In this document: one piece after another, positions 50,001-61,421 of the stretch | Numbering within the stretch: the stretch's first letter is position 1 | Layout: the number at the start of each line of letters is the position of its first letter | Assembly: GCA_964057225.1 (NCBI GenBank) | Contig: OZ059899.1 | Location: 2,108,001-2,172,000 of the forward strand | Direction of reading: 5' to 3' | DNA length: 64,000 bases | Source: Auanema rhodensis | Lineage: Eukaryota; Nematoda; Chromadorea; Rhabditida; Rhabditidae | Made by a program: the position numbers and the translations under genes | Notes under the pieces: model-generated | What the model was told of the DNA's origin: nothing | What the model saw: the letters and a program-made list of their open reading frames with translations, nothing else | Databases searched by the model: none

Positions 50001-52646
50001 TTTGTCAAAATGTTTTTGGAAGCAATGTTGAGTGTACATGGAAACTCAACATACACTAATGCATCATTTTTCAAACGATCATAACTAATTTTTGTATCAA
50101 GCGTTTCTCAATGTAGTATAGTGCATTCGATGCGGATTTTTAAGCTGCGTCGATCTGTGTTATCAGATTTGCGCTAACTTAAAAATGCACCGAGATATCA
50201 ACTGATATAAGTTCACACTTATATCCTCGATTTTCACCCTGAAGAATTGATTTTTTCGTTGAATAACATTGTCTATCGTCTTTGCCTTGAAAAATGGAAT
50301 CTAAAAACATCTACTTTTTGCTAAATTATTTTGAAATTTTTCGAAAAAATTTTTGTCAAAATGTTTTTGGAAGCAATGTTGAGTGTACATGGAAACTCAA
50401 CATACACTAATGCATCATTTTTCAAACGATCATAACTAATTTTTGTATTAAGCTTTTCTCAATGTAGTATAGTGCATTCGATGCGGATTTTTAAGCTGCG
50501 TCGATCTGTGTTATCAGATTTGCGCTAGCTTAAAAATGCACCGAGATATCAACTGATATAAGTTCACACTTATATCCTCGATTTTCACCATGAACAATTA
50601 ATTTTTTCGTTGAATAACATTGTCCATCGTCTTTGCCTTGAAAAATGGAATCTAAAAACATCTACTTTTTGCTAAATTATTTTGAAATTTTTCGAAAAAA
50701 TTTTTGTCAAAATGTTTTTGGAAGCAATGTTGAGTGTACATGGAAACTCAACATACACTAATGCATCATTTTTCAAACGATCATAACTAATTTTTGTATC
50801 AAGCGTTTCTCAATGTAGTATAGTGCATTCGATGCGGATTTTTAAGCTGCGTCGATCTGTGTTATCAGATTTGCGCTAGCTTAAAAATGCACCGAGATAT
50901 CAACTGATATAAGTTCACACTTATATCCTCGATTTTCACCCTGAAAAATTGATTTTTTCGTTGAATAACATTGTCTATCGTCTTTGCCTTGAAAAATGGA
51001 ATCTAAAAACATCTACTTTTTGCTAAATTATTTTGAAATTTTTCGAAAAAATTTTTGTCAAAATGTTTTTGGAAGCAATGTTGAGTGTACATGGAAACTC
51101 AACATACACTAATGCATCATTTTTCAAACGATCATAACTAATTTTTGTATCAAGCGTTTCTCAATGTAGTATAGTGCATTCGATGCGGATTTTTAAGCTG
51201 CGTCGATCTGTGTTATCAGATTTGCGCTAACTTAAAAATGCACCGAGATATCAACTGATATAAGTTCACACTTATATCCTCGATTTTCACCCTGAAGAAT
51301 TGATTTTTTCGTTGAATAACATTGTCTATCGTCTTTGCCTTGAAAAATGGAATCTAAAAACATTTACTTTTTGCTAAATTATTTTGAAATTTTTCGAAAA
51401 AATTTTTGTCAAAATGTTTTTGGAAGCAATGTTGAGTGTACATGGAAACTCAACATACACTAATGCATCATTTTTCAAACGATCATAACTAATTTTTGTA
51501 TTAAGCTTTTCTCAATGTAGTATAGTGCATTCGATGCGGATTTTTAAGCTGCGTCGATCTGTGTTATCAGATTTGCGCTAGCTTAAAAATGCACCGAGAT
51601 ATCAACTGATATAAGTTCACACTTATATCCTCGATTTTCACCCTGAAGAATTGATTTTTTCGTTGAATAACATTGTCTATCGTCTTTGCCTTGAAAAATG
51701 GAATCTAAAAACATCTACTTTTTGCTAAATTATTTTGAAATTTTTCGAAAAAATTTTTGTCAAAATGTTTTTGGAAGCAATGTTGAGTGTACATGGAAAC
51801 TCAACATACACTAATGCATCATTTTTCAAACGATCATAACTAATTTTTGTATTAAGCTTTTCTCAATGTAGTATAGTGCATTCGATGCGGATTTTTAAGC
51901 TGCGTCGATCTGTGTTATCAGATTTGCGCTAGCTTAAAAATGCACCGAGATATCAACTGATATAAGTTCACACTTATATCCTCGATTTTCACCCTGAAGA
52001 ATTAATTTTTTCGTTGAATAACATTGTCCATCGTCTTTGCCTTGAAAAATGGAATCTAAAAACATCTACTTTTTGCTAAATTATTTTGAAATTTTTCGAA
52101 AAAATTTTTGTCAAAATGTTTTTGGAAGCAATGTTGAGTGTACATGGAAACTCAACATACACTAATGCATCATTTTTCAAACGATCATAACTAATTTTTG
52201 TATCAAGCTTTTCTCAATGTAGTATAGTGCATTCGATGCGGATTTTTAAGCTGCGTCGATCTGTGTTATCAGATTTGCGCTAGCTTAAAAATGCACCGAG
52301 ATATCAACTGATATAAGTTCACACTTATATCCTCGATTTTCACCATGAACAATTAATTTTTTCGTTGAATAACATTGTCCATCGTCTTTGCCTTGAAAAA
52401 TGGAATCTAAAAACATCTACTTTTTGCTAAATTATTTTGAAATTTTTCGAAAAAATTTTTGTCAAAATGTTTTTGGAAGCAATGTTGAGTGTACATGGAA
52501 ACTCAACATACACTAATGCATCATTTTTCAAACGATCATAACTAATTTTTGTATCAAGCTTTTCTCAATGTAGTATAGTGCATTCGATGCGGATTTTTAA
52601 GCTGCGTCGATCTGTGTTATCAGATTTGCGCTAGCTTAAAAATGCA
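47031..52646 (+). repeat. Monomers M135-M150, AAATTG/GAATTG dimers
   Basis: Two successive dimers of AAATTG (G265, A339) and GAATTG (T260, T265, G339) occupy 49137-49838 and 49839-50540 with identical diagnostic states. Monomers with CACCATGAACAATTA occur at 47031, 50541 and 52296. M135 has paired private changes C303 (47333) and G334 (47364). M140 repeats TTGGATCAAGCG, otherwise known from U1/U2. The 4-monomer stretch 50541-51944 recurs at 56859. Confidence 0.88.
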
Positions 52647-55600
52647 CCGAGATATCAACTGATATAAGTTCACACTTATATCCTCGATTTTCACCATGAA
52701 CAATTAATTTTTTCGTTGAATAACATTGTCCATCGTCTTTGCCTTGAAAAATGGAATCTAAAAACATCTACTTTTTGCTAAATTATTTTGAAATTTTTCG
52801 AAAAAATTTTTGTCAAAATGTTTTTGGAAGCAATGTTGAGTGTACATGGAAACTCAACATACACTAATGCATCATTTTTCAAACGATCATAACTAATTTT
52901 TGTATCAAGCGTTTCTCAATGTAGTATAGTGCATTCAATGCGGATTTTCAAGCTGCGTCGATCTGTGTTATCAGATTTGGGCTAGCTTAAAAATGCACCG
53001 AGATATCAACTGATATAAGTTCACACTTATATCCTCGATTTTCACCCTGAAAAATTGATTTTTTCGTTGAATAACATTGTCTATCGTCTTTGCCTTGAAA
53101 AATGGAATCTAAAAACATCTACTTTTTGCTAAATTATTTTGAAATTTTTCGAAAAAATTTTTGTCAAAATGTTTTTGGAAGCAATGTTGAGTGTACATGG
53201 AAACTCAACATACACTAATGCATCATTTTTCAAACGATCATAACTAATTTTTGTATCAAGCGTTTCTCAATGTAGTATAGTGCATTCGATGCGGATTTTT
53301 AAGCTGCGTCGATCTGTGTTATCAGATTTGCGCTAGCTTAAAAATGCACCGAGATATCAACTGATATAAGTTCACACTTATATCCTCGATTTTCACCCTG
53401 AAAAATTGATTTTTTCGTTGAATAACATTGTCTATCGTCTTTGCCTTGAAAAATGGAATCTAAAAACATCTACTTTTTGCTAAATTATTTTGAAATTTTT
53501 CGAAAAAATTTTTGTCAAAATGTTTTTGGAAGCAATGTTGAGTGTACATGGAAACTCAACATACACTAATGCATCATTTTTCAAACGATCATAACTAATT
53601 TTTGTATCAAGCGTTTCTCAATGTAGTATAGTGCATTCGATGCGGATTTTTAAGCTGCGTCGATCTGTGTTATCAGATTTGCGCTAGCTTAAAAATGCAC
53701 CGAGATATCAACTGATATAAGTTCACACTTATATCCTCGATTTTCACCCTGAAAAATTGATTTTTTCGTTGAATAACATTGTCTATCGTCTTTGCCTTGA
53801 AAAATGGAATCTAAAAACATCTACTTTTTGCTAAATTATTTTGAAATTTTTCGAAAAAATTTTTGTCAAAATGTTTTTGGAAGCAATGTTGAGTGTACAT
53901 GGAAACTCAACATACACTAATGCATCATTTTTCAAACGATCATAACTAATTTTTGTATCAAGCGTTTCTCAATGTAGTATAGTGCATTCGATGCGGATTT
54001 TTAAGCTGCGTCGATCTGTGTTATCAGATTTGCGCTAACTTAAAAATGCACCGAGATATCAACTGATATAAGTTCACACTTATATCCTCGATTTTCACCC
54101 TGAAGAATTGATTTTTTCGTTGAATAACATTGTCTATCGTCTTTGCCTTGAAAAATGGAATCTAAAAACATCTACTTTTTGCTAAATTATTTTGAAATTT
54201 TTCGAAAAAATTTTTGTCAAAATGTTTTTGGAAGCAATGTTGAGTGTACATGGAAACTCAACATACACTAATGCATCATTTTTCAAACGATCATAACTAA
54301 TTTTTGTATCAAGCTTTTTTCAATGTAGTATAGTGCATTCGATGCGGATTTTTAAGCTGCGTCGATCTGTGTTATCAGATTTGCGCTAGCTTAAAAATGC
54401 ACCGAGATATCAACTGATATAAGTTCACACTTATATCCTCGATTTTCACCCTGAAAAATTGATTTTTTCGTTGAATAACATTGTCTATCGTCTTTGCCTT
54501 GAAAAATGGAATCTAAAAACATCTACTTTTTGCTAAATTATTTTGAAATTTTTCGAAAAAATTTTTGTCAAAATGTTTTTGGAAGCAATGTTGAGTGTAC
54601 ATGGAAACTCAACATACACTAATGCATCATTTTTCAAACGATCATAACTAATTTTTGTATCAAGCTTTTCTCAATGTAGTATAGTGCATTCGATGCGGAT
54701 TTTTAAGCTGCGTCGATCTGTGTTATCAGATTTGCGCTAGCTTAAAAATGCACCGAGATATCAACTGATATAAGTTCACACTTATATCCTCGATTTTCAC
54801 CATGAACAATTAATTTTTTCGTTGAATAACATTGTCTATCGTCTTTGCCTTGAAAAATGGAATCTAAAAACATCTACTTTTTGCTAAATTATTTTGAAAT
54901 TTTTCGAAAAAATTTTTGTCAAAATGTTTTTGGAAGCAATGTTGAGTGTACATGGAAACTCAACATACACTAATGCATCATTTTTCAAACGATCATAACT
55001 AATTTTTGTATTAAGCTTTTCTCAATGTAGTATAGTGCATTCGATGCGGATTTTTAAGCTGCGTCGATCTGTGTTATCAGATTTGCGCTAGCTTAAAAAT
55101 GCACCGAGATATCAACTGATATAAGTTCACACTTATATCCTCGATTTTCACCCTGAAAAATTGATTTTTTCGTTGAATAACATTGTCTATCGTCTTTGCC
55201 TTGAAAAATGGAATCTAAAAACATCTACTTTTTGCTAAATTATTTTGAAATTTTTCGAAAAAATTTTTGTCAAAATGTTTTTGGAAGCAATGTTGAGTGT
55301 ACATGGAAACTCAACATACACTAATGCATCATTTTTCAAACGATCATAACTAATTTTTGTATCAAGCGTTTCTCAATGTAGTATAGTGCATTCGATGCGG
55401 ATTTTTAAGCTGCGTCGATCTGTGTTATCAGATTTGCGCTAACTTAAAAATGCACCGAGATATCAACTGATATAAGTTCACACTTATATCCTCGATTTTC
55501 ACCCTGAAGAATTGATTTTTTCGTTGAATAACATTGTCTATCGTCTTTGCCTTGAAAAATGGAATCTAAAAACATCTACTTTTTGCTAAATTATTTTGAA

Positions 55601-58600
55601 ATTTTTCGAAAAAATTTTTGTCAAAATGTTTTTGGAAGCAATGTTGAGTGTACATGGAAACTCAACATACACTAATGCATCATTTTTCAAACGATCATAA
55701 CTAATTTTTGTATCAAGCGTTTCTCAATGTAGTATAGTGCATTCGATGCGGATTTTTAAGCTGCGTCGATCTGTGTTATCAGATTTGCGCTAGCTTAAAA
55801 ATGCACCGAGATATCAACTGATATAAGTTCACACTTATATCCTCGATTTTCACCCTGAAAAATTGATTTTTTCGTTGAATAACATTGTCTATCGTCTTTG
55901 CCTTGAAAAATGGAATCTAAAAACATCTACTTTTTGCTAAATTATTTTGAAATTTTTCGAAAAAATTTTTGTCAAAATGTTTTTGGAAGCAATGTTGAGT
56001 GTACATGGAAACTCAACATACACTAATGCATCATTTTTCAAACGATCATAACTAATTTTTGTATCAAGCGTTTCTCAATGTAGTATAGTGCATTCGATGC
56101 GGATTTTTAAGCTGCGTCGATCTGTGTTATCAGATTTGCGCTAGCTTAAAAATGCACCGAGATATCAACTGATATAAGTTCACACTTATATCCTCGATTT
56201 TCACCCTGAAAAATTGATTTTTTCGTTGAATAACATTGTCTATCGTCTTTGCCTTGAAAAATGGAATCTAAAAACATCTACTTTTTGCTAAATTATTTTG
56301 AAATTTTTCGAAAAAATTTTTGTCAAAATGTTTTTGGAAGCAATGTTGAGTGTACATGGAAACTCAACATACACTAATGCATCATTTTTCAAACGATCAT
56401 AACTAATTTTTGTATCAAGCGTTTCTCAATGTAGTATAGTGCATTCGATGCGGATTTTTAAGCTGCGTCGATCTGTGTTATCAGATTTGCGCTAACTTAA
56501 AAATGCACCGAGATATCAACTGATATAAGTTCACACTTATATCCTCGATTTTCACCCTGAAGAATTGATTTTTTCGTTGAATAACATTGTCTATCGTCTT
56601 TGCCTTGAAAAATGGAATCTAAAAACATCTACTTTTTGCTAAATTATTTTGAAATTTTTCGAAAAAATTTTTGTCAAAATGTTTTTGGAAGCAATGTTGA
56701 GTGTACATGGAAACTCAACATACACTAATGCATCATTTTTCAAACGATCATAACTAATTTTTGTATCAAGCTTTTCTCAATGTAGTATAGTGCATTCGAT
56801 GCGGATTTTTAAGCTGCGTCGATCTGTGTTATCAGATTTGCGCTAGCTTAAAAATGCACCGAGATATCAACTGATATAAGTTCACACTTATATCCTCGAT
56901 TTTCACCATGAACAATTAATTTTTTCGTTGAATAACATTGTCCATCGTCTTTGCCTTGAAAAATGGAATCTAAAAACATCTACTTTTTGCTAAATTATTT
57001 TGAAATTTTTCGAAAAAATTTTTGTCAAAATGTTTTTGGAAGCAATGTTGAGTGTACATGGAAACTCAACATACACTAATGCATCATTTTTCAAACGATC
57101 ATAACTAATTTTTGTATCAAGCGTTTCTCAATGTAGTATAGTGCATTCGATGCGGATTTTTAAGCTGCGTCGATCTGTGTTATCAGATTTGCGCTAGCTT
57201 AAAAATGCACCGAGATATCAACTGATATAAGTTCACACTTATATCCTCGATTTTCACCCTGAAAAATTGATTTTTTCGTTGAATAACATTGTCTATCGTC
57301 TTTGCCTTGAAAAATGGAATCTAAAAACATCTACTTTTTGCTAAATTATTTTGAAATTTTTCGAAAAAATTTTTGTCAAAATGTTTTTGGAAGCAATGTT
57401 GAGTGTACATGGAAACTCAACATACACTAATGCATCATTTTTCAAACGATCATAACTAATTTTTGTATCAAGCGTTTCTCAATGTAGTATAGTGCATTCG
57501 ATGCGGATTTTTAAGCTGCGTCGATCTGTGTTATCAGATTTGCGCTAACTTAAAAATGCACCGAGATATCAACTGATATAAGTTCACACTTATATCCTCG
57601 ATTTTCACCCTGAAGAATTGATTTTTTCGTTGAATAACATTGTCTATCGTCTTTGCCTTGAAAAATGGAATCTAAAAACATCTACTTTTTGCTAAATTAT
57701 TTTGAAATTTTTCGAAAAAATTTTTGTCAAAATGTTTTTGGAAGCAATGTTGAGTGTACATGGAAACTCAACATACACTAATGCATCATTTTTCAAACGA
57801 TCATAACTAATTTTTGTATTAAGCTTTTCTCAATGTAGTATAGTGCATTCGATGCGGATTTTTAAGCTGCGTCGATCTGTGTTATCAGATTTGCGCTAAC
57901 TTAAAAATGCACCGAGATATCAACTGATATAAGTTCACACTTATATCCTCGATTTTCACCCTGAAGAATTGATTTTTTCGTTGAATAACATTGTCTATCG
58001 TCTTTGCCTTGAAAAATGGAATCTAAAAACATCTACTTTTTGCTAAATTATTTTGAAATTTTTCGAAAAAATTTTTGTCAAAATGTTTTTGGAAGCAATG
58101 TTGAGTGTACATGGAAACTCAACATACACTAATGCATCATTTTTCAAACGATCATAACTAATTTTTGTATTAAGCTTTTCTCAATGTAGTATAGTGCATT
58201 CGATGCGGATTTTTAAGCTGCGTCGATCTGTGTTATCAGATTTGCGCTAGCTTAAAAATGCACCGAGATATCAACTGATATAAGTTCACACTTATATCCT
58301 CGATTTTCACCCTGAAAAATTGATTTTTTCGTTGAATAACATTGTCTATCGTCTTTGCCTTGAAAAATGGAATCTAAAAACATCTACTTTTTGCTAAATT
58401 ATTTTGAAATTTTTCGAAAAAATTTTTGTCAAAATGTTTTTGGAAGCAATGTTGAGTGTACATGGAAACTCAACATACACTAATGCATCATTTTTCAAAC
58501 GATCATAACTAATTTTTGTATCAAGCGTTTCTCAATGTAGTATAGTGCATTCGATGCGGATTTTTAAGCTGCGTCGATCTGTGTTATCAGATTTGCGCTA

Positions 58601-58964
58601 ACTTAAAAATGCACCGAGATATCAACTGATATAAGTTCACACTTATATCCTCGATTTTCACCCTGAAGAATTGATTTTTTCGTTGAATAACATTGTCTAT
58701 CGTCTTTGCCTTGAAAAATGGAATCTAAAAACATCTACTTTTTGCTAAATTATTTTGAAATTTTTCGAAAAAATTTTTGTCAAAATGTTTTTGGAAGCAA
58801 TGTTGAGTGTACATGGAAACTCAACATACACTAATGCATCATTTTTCAAACGATCATAACTAATTTTTGTATCAAGCGTTTCTCAATGTAGTATAGTGCA
58901 TTCGATGCGGATTTTTAAGCTGCGTCGATCTGTGTTATCAGATTTGCGCTAACTTAAAAATGCA
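52647..58964 (+). repeat. Monomers M151-M168, continued AAATTG zone
   Basis: M151 shares C303 and G334 with M135, 5616 bp (16 monomers) upstream, and adds CATTCAATGC. Three AAATTG monomers in a row (52998-54050) have a near copy at 55455-56507, 7 monomers later. M163-M166 (56859-58262) repeat M145-M148: CACCATGAACAATTA, AAATTG with A339, GAATTG, GAATTG. M165 carries A339 where M147 has G. Confidence 0.87.
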
Positions 58965-61421
58965 CCGAGATATCAACTGATATAAGTTCACACTTATATC
59001 CTCGATTTTCACCCTGAAGAATTGATTTTTTCGTTGAATAACATTGTCTATCGTCTTTGCCTTGAAAAATGGAATCTAAAAACATCTACTTTTTGCTAAA
59101 TTATTTTGAAATTTTTCGAAAAAATTTTTGTCAAAATGTTTTTGGAAGCAATGTTGAGTGTACATGGAAACTCAACATACACTAATGCATCATTTTTCAA
59201 ACGATCATAACTAATTTTCGTATCAAGCGTTTCTCAATGTAGTATAGTGCATTCGATGCGGATTTTTAAGCTGCGTCGATCTGTGTTATCAGATTTGCGC
59301 TAACTTAAAAATGCACCGAGATATCAACTGATATAAGTTCACACTTATATCCTCGATTTTCACCCTGAAGAATTGATTTTTTCGTTGAATAACATTGTCT
59401 ATCGTCTTTGCCTTGAAAAATGGAATCTAAAAACATCTACTTTTTGCTAAATTATTTTGAAATTTTTCGAAAAAATTTTTGTCAAAATGTTTTTGGAAGC
59501 AATGTTGAGTGTACATGGAAACTCAACATACACTAATGCATCATTTTTCAAACGATCATAACTAATTTTTGTATCAAGCGTTTCTCGATGTAGTATAGTG
59601 CATTCGATGCGGATTTTTAAGCTGCGTCGATCTGTGTTATCAGATTTGCGCTAGCTTAAAAATGCACCGAGATATCAACTGATATAAGTTCACACTTATA
59701 TCCTCGATTTTCACCCTGAAGAGTTAATTTTTTCGTTGAATAACATTGTCCATCGTCTTTGCCTTGAAAAATGGAATCTAAAAACATCTACTTTTTGCTA
59801 AATTATTTTGAAATTTTTCGAAAAAATTTTTGTCAAAATGTTTTTGGAAGCAATGTTGAGTGTACATGGAAACTCAACATACACTAATGCATCATTTTTC
59901 AAACAATCATAACTAATTTGTGTATTAAGCGTTTCTCAATGTAGTATAGTGCATTCGATGCGGATTTTTAAGCTGCGTCGATCTGTGTTATCAGATTTGC
60001 GCTAGCTTAAAAATGCACCGAGATATCAACTGATATAAGTTCACACTTATATCCTCGATTTTCACCCTGAAGAATTGATTTTTTCGTTGAATAACATTGT
60101 CTATCGTCTTTGCCTTGAAAAATGGAATCTAAAAACATCTACTTTTTGCTAAATTATTTTGAAATTTTTCGAAAAAATTTTTGTCAAAATGTTTTTGGAA
60201 GCAATGTTGAGTGTACATGGAAACTCAACATACACTAATGCATCATTTTTCAAACGATCATGACTAATTTTTGTATCAAGCTTTTCTCAATGTAGTATAG
60301 TGCATTCGATGCGGATTTTTAAGCTGCGTCGATCTGTGTTATCAGATTTGCGCTAGCTTAAAAATGCACCGAGATATCAACTGATATATGTTCACACTTA
60401 TATCCTCGATTTTCACCCTGAACAATTAATTTTTTCGTTGAATAACATTGTCCATCGTCTTTGCCTTAAAAAATGGAATCTAAAAACATCTACTTTTTGC
60501 TAAATTATTTTGAAATTTTTCGAAAAAATTTTTGTCAAAATGTTTTTGGAAGCAATGTTGAGTGTACATGGAAACTCAACATACACTAATGCATCATTTT
60601 TCAAACGATCATAACTAATTTTTGTATCAAGCGTTTCTCGATGTAGTATAGTGCATTCGATGCGGATTTTTGAGCTGCGTCGATCTGTGTTATCAGATTT
60701 GCGCTAGCTTAAAAATGCACCGAGATATCAACTGATATAAGTTCACACTTATATCCTCGATTTTCACCCTGAAGAATCAATTTTTTCGTTGAATAACATT
60801 GTCTATCGTCTTTGCCTTGAAAAATGGAATCTAAAAACATCTACTTTTTGCTAAATTATTTTGAAATTTTTCGAAAAAATTTTTGTCAAAATGTTTTTGG
60901 AAGCAATGTTGAGTGTACATGGAAACTCAACATACACTAATGCATCATTTTTCAAACAATCATAACTAATTTGTGTATTAAGCGTTTCTCAATGTAGTAT
61001 AGTGCATTCGATGCGGATTTTTAAGCTGCGTCGATCTGTGTTAGCAGATTTGCGCTAGCTTAAAAATGCACCGAGATATCAACTGATATAAGTTCACACT
61101 TATATCCTCGATTTTCACCCTGAACAATTAATTTTTTCGTTGAATAACATTGTCCATCGTCTTTGCCTTGAAAAATGGAATCTAAAAACATCTACTTTTT
61201 GCTAAATTATTTTGAAATTTTTCGAAAAAATTTTTGTCAAAATGTTTTTGGAAGCAATGTTGAGTGTACATGGAAACTCAACATACACTAATGCATCATT
61301 TTTCAAACGATCATAACTAATTTTTGTATCAAGCGTTTCTCAATGTAGTATAGTGCATTCGATGCGGATTTTTAAGCTGCGTCGATCTGTGTTATCAGAT
61401 TTGCGCTAACTTAAAAATGCA
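58965..61421 (+). repeat. Terminal 7-monomer block, copy 1 (M169-M175)
   Basis: Order: GAATTG with AATTTTCGTATC; GAATTG with G272; GAGTTA with A tail; GAATTG with C260/T265; CAATTA with A100, G272 and G304 (TTTTTGAGCT); GAATCA with A tail; CAATTA with A339. M172 has CATGACTAA, M173 has GATATATG at the stem-loop (60389) and M174 has TTAGCAG. The A tail returns here after about 15 kb of absence. Confidence 0.9.
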
